From: Oceanospirillales bacterium
Lineage (GTDB): Bacteria > Pseudomonadota > Gammaproteobacteria > Xanthomonadales > SZUA-38
NCBI GenBank assembly: GCA_003233095.1
Contig: QIKT01000168.1
Coordinates: 1-43,072, forward strand
Direction of reading: 5' to 3'
DNA length: 43,072 nt
The notes under the pieces: generated by a model
Told to the model about the DNA's origin: nothing
What the model saw: only the letters and a program-made list of their open reading frames with translations
The model's database searches: none
Translations under genes and position numbers: made by a program
Part shown: positions 1 through 9,992 of the stretch, piece after piece
Layout: every line of letters starts with the position of its first letter
How positions within the stretch are numbered: position 1 is the stretch's first letter

Positions 1-154
1 TGAACAAGTCGTGACCGACTGTCTTGAGCGTCAAATCCGCCCACTCTGCGTTGCATGAACTGAGCCATAGCACCACGATGACTCAGTCCATACGCCTTGA
101 TTGGACCCATTTGCCATCTCAACCCAATCCGCTTAAGACTTGTTCAGAGGCTCC
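1..154 (+). repeat. Family A MITE-like element, copy A1 (left end cut by window edge)
   Basis: Starts tgaacaagtcgtgaccgactgtcttgagcgtcaaatccgcccactc and ends gacttgttcagaggctcc; near-identical in layout to 37446-37607 (A5). Right flank CTGG. Confidence 0.85.
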
Positions 155-284
155 CTGGAAACCTACTGCGCGGTCCGATTGCGGCGTTGCGCGGTGCTCG
201 GAATCCTCATGTGCCAAGTACACTGCGGTTCCTGTGCTCCGGTGCCTTGCACTCGAACCGCTCGCTACGGTTTCTAGAGGTTCC
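155..284 (+). repeat. Family B MITE-like element, copy B1
   Basis: aaacctactgcgcggtccgattgcggcgttgcgcggtgctcggaatcctcatgt...ctagaggttcc is the reverse complement match of 18949-19080 (B2). Confidence 0.8.
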
Positions 285-409
285 CTGATGTAAGGCATAT
301 ATTGAGTTTGGTTGGTTCTTGCATGACATAAATAGTCGCCGATCCGGCTAGCAACCATCGGACGCTAAGAGTATCCTGCGACAGTTTGTACCAGACGATG
401 GATGACCCC

Positions 410-3400
410 ATGAGTGCCCAACAACGTGCTCCGATCAATGACTTTGCAAAATCCATACTCGATGAGTTTCTGGCCGCGCAACCGGATAGCAAACGTGATC
501 AAATCGAGCGATTCGCTGCCCACTATCTTCGACGTATTCCCTACAACGCGCTGACCGGTCGAGAAGCTCATGGCTGGATCCGGCAGATGGAATCCCAGCT
601 GGATTTCATGCAGGAGCGGACCGGCAACGACATCAAAGTCAGGGTCTTCAACCCCACTGAATCCTCTCACGGCTATCAGCTCGAGCTGACGGTGGTCGAA
701 GTCATCTCCAATGACATGCCCTTCATTGTTGATTCGGCGGCAATTGCCATCGCCAACAAGCACTATGCCACGCATCTGATCATTCATCCGGTATTCAATG
801 TGCAACGTGACCCTGGCGGATTCCTGATGGACATCTATGCGGAAACCGAACAGCCTGAACAGACTCAGTCCGAGTCAATCCTGCACTTTCAGATTGATCG
901 ACAATCAGACCCTGTAGAAAGGGCACGATTGACTGAGTTGATCACCAACTACCTTGAAGACGTGGCCCTGTCAGTGGTGGACTGGCAGGCGCTGCTCAGC
1001 CAGGCCCAGGCCGCCATTGACACCCTTGACAGCGTGCAGTGCCCATATAGTGCTGATCAGGTCAGCGAAGCTCAGGCACTGTTGCGCTGGATGATCGAGA
1101 ACAATTTCACATTCCTCGGTTATCGGGAATACTCCATCGCGCCCTCGGATCAGGCCTACAGTCTGCATCCGCTGACTGATACAGGCCTCGGTATCCTTCG
1201 TAAGAAGGATTCGATCGGCGAGGTTGAAGCGCGATTGCAGTCATTGGATCCGAAGAAATTATCCGTCTCTGGTCCGGTTGTGATCACCAAGACCAATGCC
1301 AAGTCCACCGTTCACCGTAATTCCAACATGGACTACATCGGCATTATGCGTTTCGGTGACAAGGGTGAACTGATTGGTGAAATGCGGTTCCTCGGCTTAT
1401 ACACCTCGGCCGCCTACAACTGTCGCCCCTGGAATATTCCACTGGTCCGCAAGAAGGTCATGAACGTGGTCAATCGGTCCAGTTTCAGGCCGGACAGTCA
1501 CGGTGGCAAAGCCATGTTGCACATCATGGAATCGCTACCACGCGAAGAACTGTTTCATGCTACCCAGGCGGAACTGTTCGATATTGCAGTCAATATTTAT
1601 GATCTGCAGGAACGCAACGTCACCCGTGTGATGATTCGAAAGGATCGCTTTGGGCGCTACTTCTCCTGTCTGGTATTCATCCCGCGTGATCGATTCAATA
1701 CCGAGACTCGTGAACAGATACAGTCCATCCTCAAGGCTGAGTTGAAGGGTCAGAGCCTAGATTTTGCGGTGCAGATCGGTGAGTCCGTACTGGCGCGTCT
1801 GCACGTTGTCGTGAATGTGGATCAGCATCAGGATATTCAGTTTGACGTCGAGGACATCGAACGTCAGGTGATTCAGGCAGTCCGTTCCTGGCAGGATCGA
1901 CTCAAGTCGGTTCTGACTCGCAAGCACGATGCAGAAACCGCCACACTTTGGTCGAATCAGTTTGCCGGCTTTTTCCCGGCTGCGTATATCGAAGACGTAA
2001 CGCCATGGGTCGCAGCGTTCGACATTGAAAATCTCGCACTGCTGGAGCCAGATGACATTCGCATGAGTCTCTATCGACCGCGCAGTCAGGATGTGGGTTT
2101 CTTTCGATTCAAGATATTCCGCTATGATGCGCCGATTCCTCTGAGTGAAGTGTTGCCGTATCTCGAGAATCTGGGCATGACGATCGTCAACGAACGACCG
2201 TATCAACTGCATCTGGCTGATGGTTCGACCTGCTGGATTCAGGACTTCGACATGCGGCTCAGCTCAGGTGATCTGGATTTGTCACGCGTCAAGGAAAATT
2301 TCCAGACAGCCTTTGCCAGAATCATTGATGGCAGTTTCGAAAATGACGGGTTCAATCGGTTGATTCTCGCCGCAATGCTCGACTGGCGGCAGGTCGCATT
2401 GCTCAGAACTCTGTGCAAATACCTGGTACAGACTGGCGTCAATTTGTCTCAGAATTACATGGCGCAGACCGTGACCAAGCATCCGGTCATTTCCAGACTG
2501 ATCATCGAATTGTTCGAAAGCCGATTTGACCCGCAGCGTGATGAGAGCGATGACGACGCCAGTCGTCGTACCAGCACGCTCAACGAGATCCTGACCGCAT
2601 TCATCAATATGGATGAAAACCCCGAAGCGGCTGCCATGCAGCACGCTCTGTTCAAGGCTCGAGACGGTTCTCGCCATGATCAGATCAAAGCGGTATCAAC
2701 CTTGCTCAATCACATGGTATCCCAGGTTCGTTCGCTGGACGAGGATCGGATTCTCAGAGCCTTCATTGGGGTGGTCGAAGCGACCGTCAGAACCAATTTC
2801 TATCAACAGTCGGATGAGGGAGAGCCTCGCGAATACATCAGTCTCAAGCTGATCTCAGCGAAGGTGCCTGAATTGCCCAGGCCCAGACCCTGGCGTGAAA
2901 TCTTCGTTTACTCACCGCGCGTTGAAGGCGTACATCTGAGAGGCGGAATGGTATCTCGCGGTGGATTGCGTTGGTCCGATCGGTTCGAGGATTTTCGAAC
3001 CGAGGTCCTTGGCCTGATGAAAGCACAGCAGGTCAAGAACACAATGATTGTGCCAGTGGGAGCCAAGGGCGGTTTTGTGGTCAAGAAACCACCGGCCAGC
3101 GGCGGGCGAGAGGCGCTGATGGCTGAGGTTGTAGCCTGTTATCGCTCGTTTATCAAAGGTTTGCTGGAGATTACCGACAATCTGGTTGATGACAAGGTGG
3201 TGCCACCTTTGTCGGTCTATCGCCATGACGAAGATGACCCGTATCTGGTGGTTGCCGCAGACAAGGGCACCGCCACGTTCTCCGATATCGCCAACTCGGT
3301 GGCCATCAATCATGGCTTCTGGATGGGTGATGCGTTTGCTTCTGGCGGCTCGGTAGGTTACGACCACAAGAAGATGGGCATTACCGCCAAAGGTGCCTGG

Positions 3401-5365
3401 GAGTCGGTACGACATCACTTCTACAGCATGGGTCGAGACTGTCAGTCGGAACCGTTTTCGGCGGTGGGCATTGGCGACATGAGTGGCGATGTGTTTGGAA
3501 ACGGGATGCTGCTGTCCACTCAGATTCAGCTCAAGGCCGCGTTCAATCACATACACATCTTCCTCGATCCCGCGCCTGAAATTGCGGCCAGCTATGCCGA
3601 GCGGCAACGCCTGTTCGGCCTGGATCGCAGCAGCTGGGAAGAGTATGACGTGTCGCTGATTTCCAAAGGTGGCGGTGTCTATTCAAGAGACATGAAGGCG
3701 ATTCCGATTTCGCCCGAAATCGGCGTCTGGCTCGGCGTCAAGGCGACTCACATGGCACCGAGTGACCTGATTCGTCTGTTGATCAAGGCGCCGGTCGATC
3801 TGCTCTGGAACGGTGGTATAGGCACCTATGTCAAAGCCGCCTCTGAAACCGACGCTGACGTCGGTGATCGATCCAACAATTCGGTCAGGGTCAATGGCAG
3901 TGAACTGCGCTGCAAGGTAGTGGGCGAGGGGGGCAACCTGGGACTGACTCAGCGCGGGCGAATTGAGTTCGCGCTGGCTGGAGGTCGGATCAATACCGAC
4001 TTCGTGGACAATTCCGCAGGGGTCAACTGCTCGGACTACGAGGTCAACATCAAGATTCTGCTCAATCAGTTGATCTCGAGCGGCCAACTCAAGGCCGAGG
4101 ATCGCAATGATCTGCTGGTCGAGATGACCGACGAAGTATCTGATCTGGTGTTGAAGAACAACTTTCTTCAGGCCCAGGCATTGTCGGTCATGGAAAGCAT
4201 GATGATCGACAGGCTGGGTTCGAAGTCCCATTTGATCAATGTACTTGAAAAGCGCGGCCAGCTGGATCGTGAACTGGAAGCCTTGCCAACCGTGGATGTT
4301 CTTCAGGATCGTCGGCGGACCAAGAAGGGATTGGCGCGCCCTGAGTTGGCCATCTTGCTGTCGTATTCGAAAATCACGTTGTATCAGGACCTGCTGCAGT
4401 CTGATGTGCCAGAAGATCCATTTCTGGCCAATGAGTTGATCAGATATTTCCCGACCCCACTGAAGACACAGTACTCGGCGTCAATGACCCAACACCGCTT
4501 GAAGCGTGAAATCATTGCCACTGCGGTCACCAACAACATGATCAACCGGATGGGGGCGACATTCCCCTTGCGGTTGCATGAGGACACCGGTGAATCACCT
4601 GGACAGGTGGCCAAGGCCTTTACGGTGGCCTGTGAAATTTTCCCGACTCACGACTGGTGGCGGACTATTGATCAGGCTCAAAACACCGCTGGTAGTGATG
4701 CTCAAAGCCGTTTGACTGCATTCATGCACGTCTGGAACTTGATTCGGCACATCACCCGATGGTTGCTGACCCATCATCGTGACGGCCTGGATATCAGTCA
4801 TCTGGTGGGCATGTATCGCGACGGGGCCCGAGAGCTGCTGCGACAGATACCCAAGCACCTGTCGCCAGGGGCACATCGACGAGTCAAGAGTCAGGTCAAG
4901 GTCATGCTCAGCGCCGGGGTTGACAAGGCCACTGCCAAAGATCTGGCCATTTGTGAATTTCTGAAGCCAGTGCTGGACATTATCGATGCATCACAACAGT
5001 CCGATCAGTCGCTGGACATTACCGCGCAGTGCTACTTCAAGCTCGACCAGACGTTCCGTTTTGGTTGGTTGATGAGCATGGTCGAGTCCTTGCCGGTCAG
5101 CGGTCAATGGCATGCCCACGCTCGTGGTGGATTACGCTATGAACTGTATCATCATCACCGACAGTTGACAGCCAATCTGTTGTCCCAGAACGACTCGGGT
5201 AGCGCCGACCAGCGAGTGCGTGCCTGGCGTGGAGACCATCGCACTCAGGCCGAGTTTTTCCAGAACATGCTGGTCGACATGAAAAGGACCGGAGAGATGG
5301 ATTATGCCAAGGTCTCGGTGGCGGTCAGGGCACTGGATCAACTGGTCGCCAGTACGCGCAGCTGA
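410..5365 (+). CDS. gdhB: NAD-specific glutamate dehydrogenase, large (about 180 kDa) type
   Basis: About 1650-aa ORF; motifs RGGLRWSDRFEDFRTEVLGLMKAQQVKNTMIVPVGAKGGFV and KVVGEGGNLGLTQRGRIEFALAGGRINTDFVDNSAGVNCSDYEVNIK typical of bacterial NAD-GDH. The ORF is open from 386; ATG at 410 is a likely start. Confidence 0.95.
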   Translation: MSAQQRAPINDFAKSILDEFLAAQPDSKRDQIERFAAHYLRRIPYNALTGREAHGWIRQMESQLDFMQERTGNDIKVRVFNPTESSHGYQLELTVVEVISNDMPFIVDSAAIAIANKHYATHLIIHPVFNVQRDPGGFLMDIYAETEQPEQTQSESILHFQIDRQSDPVERARLTELITNYLEDVALSVVDWQALLSQAQAAIDTLDSVQCPYSADQVSEAQALLRWMIENNFTFLGYREYSIAPSDQAYSLHPLTDTGLGILRKKDSIGEVEARLQSLDPKKLSVSGPVVITKTNAKSTVHRNSNMDYIGIMRFGDKGELIGEMRFLGLYTSAAYNCRPWNIPLVRKKVMNVVNRSSFRPDSHGGKAMLHIMESLPREELFHATQAELFDIAVNIYDLQERNVTRVMIRKDRFGRYFSCLVFIPRDRFNTETREQIQSILKAELKGQSLDFAVQIGESVLARLHVVVNVDQHQDIQFDVEDIERQVIQAVRSWQDRLKSVLTRKHDAETATLWSNQFAGFFPAAYIEDVTPWVAAFDIENLALLEPDDIRMSLYRPRSQDVGFFRFKIFRYDAPIPLSEVLPYLENLGMTIVNERPYQLHLADGSTCWIQDFDMRLSSGDLDLSRVKENFQTAFARIIDGSFENDGFNRLILAAMLDWRQVALLRTLCKYLVQTGVNLSQNYMAQTVTKHPVISRLIIELFESRFDPQRDESDDDASRRTSTLNEILTAFINMDENPEAAAMQHALFKARDGSRHDQIKAVSTLLNHMVSQVRSLDEDRILRAFIGVVEATVRTNFYQQSDEGEPREYISLKLISAKVPELPRPRPWREIFVYSPRVEGVHLRGGMVSRGGLRWSDRFEDFRTEVLGLMKAQQVKNTMIVPVGAKGGFVVKKPPASGGREALMAEVVACYRSFIKGLLEITDNLVDDKVVPPLSVYRHDEDDPYLVVAADKGTATFSDIANSVAINHGFWMGDAFASGGSVGYDHKKMGITAKGAWESVRHHFYSMGRDCQSEPFSAVGIGDMSGDVFGNGMLLSTQIQLKAAFNHIHIFLDPAPEIAASYAERQRLFGLDRSSWEEYDVSLISKGGGVYSRDMKAIPISPEIGVWLGVKATHMAPSDLIRLLIKAPVDLLWNGGIGTYVKAASETDADVGDRSNNSVRVNGSELRCKVVGEGGNLGLTQRGRIEFALAGGRINTDFVDNSAGVNCSDYEVNIKILLNQLISSGQLKAEDRNDLLVEMTDEVSDLVLKNNFLQAQALSVMESMMIDRLGSKSHLINVLEKRGQLDRELEALPTVDVLQDRRRTKKGLARPELAILLSYSKITLYQDLLQSDVPEDPFLANELIRYFPTPLKTQYSASMTQHRLKREIIATAVTNNMINRMGATFPLRLHEDTGESPGQVAKAFTVACEIFPTHDWWRTIDQAQNTAGSDAQSRLTAFMHVWNLIRHITRWLLTHHRDGLDISHLVGMYRDGARELLRQIPKHLSPGAHRRVKSQVKVMLSAGVDKATAKDLAICEFLKPVLDIIDASQQSDQSLDITAQCYFKLDQTFRFGWLMSMVESLPVSGQWHAHARGGLRYELYHHHRQLTANLLSQNDSGSADQRVRAWRGDHRTQAEFFQNMLVDMKRTGEMDYAKVSVAVRALDQLVASTRS

Positions 5366-5467
5366 GTCAATCCAGGACAGCAGATATAGGCTTGATCCCA
5401 TGGCTGGATGGGCGTTGATGACATGCTATGATGCGACGTCAATCACGCAACCAACACGGGAGAGGGC

Positions 5468-6238
5468 ATGGGGTATGAAAGAATAGCGTTTGTAGCCAGC
5501 CGGTCCGAAAAGGGACAGGAGGCACTTCGGGAGATGTCCAAGCGCTATGGAAATCATGAACCGGCCGATGCAGATGTGGTCGTTGCCATAGGCGGTGACG
5601 GTTTCATGCTGCAAACCCTGCACCGACAGATGAAAAACAGCAAACCCATCTATGGGCTGATGAAGGGTTCAGTCGGGTTTCTGATGAATCAGTACGATTC
5701 CGAGATAGAGCTGCCCGATCGGCTTGCGGTCACCGAAACGGCGACTTTGCATCCGCTGCGAATGACTGCTCACGGCGAAGGTGGTGTTGAAATGTCGTCG
5801 CTGGCCATCAATGAAGTATCGATGCTGCGACAAACCAAGCAAGCGGCAAAGATCCGGGTTTACATCAACGATGCGGTCAAGATTGATGAAATGATTTGTG
5901 ACGGAATTCTGCTGGCAACACCGGCTGGAAGCACCGCCTACAATCTGTCTGCACATGGGCCAATCATTCCTCTGGGCTCAAAAATTCTGGCCATGACGCC
6001 AATCAGTCCCTTTCGGCCTCGGCGTTGGCGCGGAGCACTGCTGTCCTGCGCTGCTCGTGTACGCTTCGAAGTGCTTGAACATTACAAGCGACCGGTCAGC
6101 GCCACGGCTGACGCATTCGAGGTACGTGATATTGTCGAAGTTGAAATCGCCGAGGACCCGACCGTTGATATCTGCCTGCTGTTCGACCCAGAACACAATC
6201 TGGAAGACCGCATCCTCAATGAACAGTTTGCCTACTGA
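5468..6238 (+). CDS. nadK: NAD kinase
   Basis: 256 aa; [19 protein letters not shown] and [22 protein letters not shown] motifs of ATP-NAD kinase. Confidence 0.92.
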   Translation: MGYERIAFVASRSEKGQEALREMSKRYGNHEPADADVVVAIGGDGFMLQTLHRQMKNSKPIYGLMKGSVGFLMNQYDSEIELPDRLAVTETATLHPLRMTAHGEGGVEMSSLAINEVSMLRQTKQAAKIRVYINDAVKIDEMICDGILLATPAGSTAYNLSAHGPIIPLGSKILAMTPISPFRPRRWRGALLSCAARVRFEVLEHYKRPVSATADAFEVRDIVEVEIAEDPTVDICLLFDPEHNLEDRILNEQFAY

Positions 6239-6246
6239 GTCAATCG

Positions 6247-7185
6247 ATGGTTTCTGAGACGCTCAATGAGGAGCCACGTCCACTAGTCGTTGCTATCTCC
6301 TCACGCGCACTGTTTGACCTGGATGAAGGTCATCGAATCTTCACGCAGGAGGGGCTGGATGCCTATGCGGCCTATCAGATTGCCCATGAACATGATTTGC
6401 TGGAACCGGGGATCGCCTTCAATCTGGTTGAAAAGCTGCTTCATCTGAACGACCTGGATGAGCCACATATTCACGTCGAAGTGGTTCTGATTTCCCGAAA
6501 TTCCAGTGATACTGGTCTGCGGATATTCAATGCCATCGAGCACTATGGCCTGGATATCACCTCGGCAGCATTCACCAATGGCGGCAGCCGTGATGCCTAT
6601 ATCAAGGCATTTGGTGCGGATCTTTTTTTGTCAGCCAGCGGCGACGACGTCCGTTCAGTACTGGCTGCAGGTTATGCCGCCGCAACCGTGCTGCCAGGGT
6701 CACGCCGACAATCGTCCAGTAGCCAGTTGAGGATTGCCTTTGATGGCGATGCCGTCATTTTTTCTGATGAATCCGAGCGCATCAATGTCGAGCAGGGGCT
6801 CGATGCGTTTTCGGATAATGAATTGCGACACGCCGAGGTTCCTCTGAACGACGGCCCGTTCAAATCGGTCTTGCTGGCGATCCACCGTATCCAGTCGGCT
6901 TTCCCGCTCGAGAATAATCCGATCCGAACGGCATTGGTGACGGCGCGATCTGCACCGGCACACAAGCGGGTCATATTGACCTTGCGCCGCTGGGGAATTC
7001 GATTGGACGAAGCACTGTTTCTAGGCGGCAAGGACAAGTCGGGATTTTTGCAGTCATTCGGCGCTGATATCTTCTTTGATGATCATCCGAAAAACATCTC
7101 CAGGGCGAGCGGCGTGGTGACAACCGGTCATGTGCCTCATGGGGTGAGCAATGAATCGCCCAGCAATGATGGCGCAATGGACTAA
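6247..7185 (+). CDS. 5'-nucleotidase (cytosolic NT5C1-like family)
   Basis: 312 aa; LVVAISSRALFDLDEGHRIF...IEHYGLDITSAAFTNG...LFLSASGDDVRSVLAAGYAAATVLP...IAFDGDAVIFSDESE pattern. Confidence 0.85.
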   Translation: MVSETLNEEPRPLVVAISSRALFDLDEGHRIFTQEGLDAYAAYQIAHEHDLLEPGIAFNLVEKLLHLNDLDEPHIHVEVVLISRNSSDTGLRIFNAIEHYGLDITSAAFTNGGSRDAYIKAFGADLFLSASGDDVRSVLAAGYAAATVLPGSRRQSSSSQLRIAFDGDAVIFSDESERINVEQGLDAFSDNELRHAEVPLNDGPFKSVLLAIHRIQSAFPLENNPIRTALVTARSAPAHKRVILTLRRWGIRLDEALFLGGKDKSGFLQSFGADIFFDDHPKNISRASGVVTTGHVPHGVSNESPSNDGAMD

Positions 7186-7196
7186 TCCACAGTTCG

Positions 7197-7257
7197 GGGC
7201 TGGCCGCTGAATTTTCCAACGGTCAGCAGAGCTGGCGATAGCGGCCAAAACCAGCCC
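7197..7257. repeat. Long imperfect inverted repeat / stem-loop
   Basis: ggggctggccgct...agcggccaaaaccagcccg: GGCTGG/CCAGCC and GGCCGCT/AGCGGCC arms in the nucleotidase-gcdH intergenic region. Confidence 0.5.
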
Positions 7258-7387
7258 GCCAATTCACGGCCATTACACGACCGGCTCGGCAATATCACAA
7301 CAGAATGACGATAAGACAATGTTTTCACTAAACAGTAGCGCCGTAACACGATAAAATAGCCCGTTAGCCATACTCCAGGAAGGTCAG

Positions 7388-8569
7388 ATGTCTCCCAACC
7401 AGCCCAAAATCAGCCTCAATCCTGCTGATCTGTTCGATGTTCGTGCCATGTTGACCGATGATGAGCGCATGATTCAGGATGCGGTCGCACGATTTGTCGA
7501 TGAACGCGCCTTGCCCCTGATGCCCAAAGCCTTTGAAGAAGGGTATTTCCCGACCGAACTCATCAGTGAAGTCGCGGATCTGGGGTTGCTGGGTTCCAGC
7601 ATCGAGGGTTACAACTGTGCAGGCCTCAATGCCGTCAGTTACGGTTTGATTTGTCAGGAACTGGAACGCTGCGATAGCGGTTTGAGAAGTTTCGTATCGG
7701 TCCAGAGCAGCCTCTGCATGTACCCGATTTACGCGTTTGGCACTGAAGAACAGCGCCAGCGGTGGTTGCCGGAAATGGCAGCGGGCAGGGCGATTGGCTG
7801 TTTCGGTCTGACCGAATCTCAGGGCGGCTCGGACCCGATGAACATGAAGACGCATGCCAAACGAGACGGTGATGACTGGATCATCAACGGTTCAAAAATG
7901 TGGATCACCAATGGCTCGATTGCAGATCTGGCGGTGGTCTGGGCGATCACCGATGACGGTATCCAGGGGTTCATCATCGAGAAGGATTTCGAAGGATTCA
8001 GTGCACCGGAAATCAAGCACAAATTCTCATTGCGCGCGTCGGTCACCTCGGCGTTGTATTTCGACAATATCCGCGTTCCTGACAGCAACCGTCTGCCTGA
8101 GGTGAAAGGTCTGAAAGGACCGTTGTCCTGCCTCAATCAGGCACGCTATGGGATCACTTGGGGACCTATCGGAGCAGCGATTGCGTGTTACACCGAAGTG
8201 TTGGAGTATTCAAAGGAGCGTATCCTGTTTGGCAAGCCCGTCGCTGGAACCCAGACTGTTCAGCGCCGTCTTGCTGACATGGCTCGTCGAATCACCACGG
8301 CACAACTGCTGTCACTGCAGCTTGGGCGGCTGAAGGATTCGGGTCGCTTGTCACCCAGTCAGGTGTCACTGGCGAAGTGGAACAATGTCCGCATGGCCCT
8401 GGACATCGCCCGCGATGCACGTGATTTGCTCGGCGGTGCAGGCATCACCACCGAATACTGTCCGATCCGGCACATGCTGAATCTGGAGAGTGTGATCACC
8501 TATGAGGGAACTGAAACGGTGCACGAACTGATCGTTGGTCGTGAAATCACTGGGATCAATGCATTTTGA
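7388..8569 (+). CDS. gcdH: Glutaryl-CoA dehydrogenase / acyl-CoA dehydrogenase
   Basis: 393 aa; GCFGLTESQGGSDPMNMKTHA, RILFGKPVAGTQTVQRRLADMARRIT, ARDLLGGAGITTEYCPIRHMLNLESVITYEGTETVHELIVGREITG. Confidence 0.9.
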   Translation: MSPNQPKISLNPADLFDVRAMLTDDERMIQDAVARFVDERALPLMPKAFEEGYFPTELISEVADLGLLGSSIEGYNCAGLNAVSYGLICQELERCDSGLRSFVSVQSSLCMYPIYAFGTEEQRQRWLPEMAAGRAIGCFGLTESQGGSDPMNMKTHAKRDGDDWIINGSKMWITNGSIADLAVVWAITDDGIQGFIIEKDFEGFSAPEIKHKFSLRASVTSALYFDNIRVPDSNRLPEVKGLKGPLSCLNQARYGITWGPIGAAIACYTEVLEYSKERILFGKPVAGTQTVQRRLADMARRITTAQLLSLQLGRLKDSGRLSPSQVSLAKWNNVRMALDIARDARDLLGGAGITTEYCPIRHMLNLESVITYEGTETVHELIVGREITGINAF

Positions 8570-8643
8570 GTTGTGGCCACTAGCCAGTTTCGTCATAATG
8601 GCAAGCAGTTCCTGTAAGGACCCGAGGGGGAGAACGTAGCGAT

Positions 8644-9543
8644 ATGTCACGACAGACCACTTTGACCATCCTGTTTGCCGATGTGTGCCGAAGTACACAG
8701 CTTTTTGAGCAGTATGGAGACGTCAAGGCGCGTGAACTCATCTCTAATACTCTCAACGAACTGTCGGTGATTGTCGATCGCTATCAAGGCGTTGTGATCA
8801 AAACCATTGGCGACGAGATCATGTGCACCTTCCCAACGGCCGAGAACGGTATTCTCGCCTCCTGTGACATGCAGCGCTGTGTGAACGGCGATATCAACAT
8901 GCTCAGACATGGGATTGCCATTCGGGTGGGACTCCATCACGGCAATGTGATCGAAGAAGACAACGATGTGTTTGGAGATGCCGTCAATATCTCTGCACGT
9001 ATGGCGGGGCTCGCCAAGGCCCATCAGATTGTGACCACAGCCAGTTCTGCCGACGGCATGCCGCTGAGTGACAATATGCAGATCCGTGCGCTTGGCAAGA
9101 CACGCGTCAAGGGCAAACTGCTGCCGATTGATACCGTTGACATACTCTGGCAGGAAGATACCTCCAATGTAACGACCGTGTCACAAGCACTGAACCTGGA
9201 AGATCTGACCTCCAGCATTCAGGTTCAACTTCGATTTAAGGGCAAGGTCATTGACCTGAAGGAAACCTCCCCACCGTTCATGATAGGGCGAGATTTGTCC
9301 AATGATCTGACTCTCGATGACGAATGGGTGTCGCGCAACCATGCATCGATCGAATGCCGCAAGGGTGTTTTTGTTCTGATTGATCGCAGCACCAATGGCA
9401 CGTATCTGAAAACTGCCGGTGACCAGGAATTCAGGTTGCACCGTGACGAAGCCCATCTGCGTCGCGAAGGCATCATCAGCCTCGGCCAGTTCTCTGACAA
9501 ACGTTCTGTCGAGACCTTGATCGAATACAGCTGCGTCGAATAA
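8644..9543 (+). CDS. Class III adenylate/guanylate cyclase domain fused to FHA domain
   Basis: N-terminal LTILFADVCRSTQLFEQYGD...KTIGDEIMCTF...IRVGLHHGNVIEEDNDVFGDAVNISARMAGLAKAHQIV; C-terminal FHA motif IGRDLSNDLTLDDEWVSRNHASIECRKGVFVLIDRSTNGTYLK. Confidence 0.92.
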   Translation: MSRQTTLTILFADVCRSTQLFEQYGDVKARELISNTLNELSVIVDRYQGVVIKTIGDEIMCTFPTAENGILASCDMQRCVNGDINMLRHGIAIRVGLHHGNVIEEDNDVFGDAVNISARMAGLAKAHQIVTTASSADGMPLSDNMQIRALGKTRVKGKLLPIDTVDILWQEDTSNVTTVSQALNLEDLTSSIQVQLRFKGKVIDLKETSPPFMIGRDLSNDLTLDDEWVSRNHASIECRKGVFVLIDRSTNGTYLKTAGDQEFRLHRDEAHLRREGIISLGQFSDKRSVETLIEYSCVE

Positions 9544-9587
9544 TCGTCGCAGTGACTGATCTGTCACTGAAGTTTCATCAGGGTTGA

Positions 9588-9920
9588 CTACACGCGCTTC
9601 AATCGAAGCGAGTCACATTCAAAATCGGACTGCTTCATCTGTTCTTATCCATCTTGTATCTGCTCACCGCGCTGGGCATCATTAGCCTGCCATTTGTGTT
9701 TCACACGCTGCGCGCATCTGATCAGATCGGTGGCATCACTAATGATCCGGATCGCGTCGCGCCGTTCAAAGGAGGCGGATGGAAACGCGCGCAGTATCGT
9801 CATACTGTGTTCTATCGGGACGCTCAAGCCTGCCATCGATGCGGCGACTGGACTCGCAAGATCAGCGTCGCCAGTCGCCGCCTGTATCTGTGTCCGACCT
9901 GTCAGCCATCCGTTCGCTGA
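9588..9920 (+). pseudogene. 5'-truncated Fpg/Nei-type DNA glycosylase remnant (C-terminal zinc-finger part only)
   Basis: GITNDPDRVAPFKGGGWKRAQYRHTVFYRDAQACHRCGDWTRKISVASRRLYLCPTCQ matches the conserved Nei/Fpg C-terminus (CxxC-x16-CxxCQ zinc finger). No H2TH or catalytic N-terminus; a TGA stop at 9585-9587 closes the frame upstream. Confidence 0.65.
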
Positions 9921-9992
9921 GCATCTGTCCTATCGATTCAAGCGCGGCGGCGACTTCCCAAGACAGGCAACAATCGCTAGCATGCATTGATC

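Noticed and set aside
3683-4231. Long minus-strand ORFs antisense to NAD-GDH (e.g. 182 aa, 231 aa)
   Set aside because: Shadow ORFs of a high-GC coding gene; the + strand gene is unambiguous.
8644-9543. Cyclase-FHA as a CBASS-like nucleotide defence system
   Set aside because: It is a class III cyclase with FHA, with no CD-NTase, effector or defence genes adjacent; an ordinary signalling protein.
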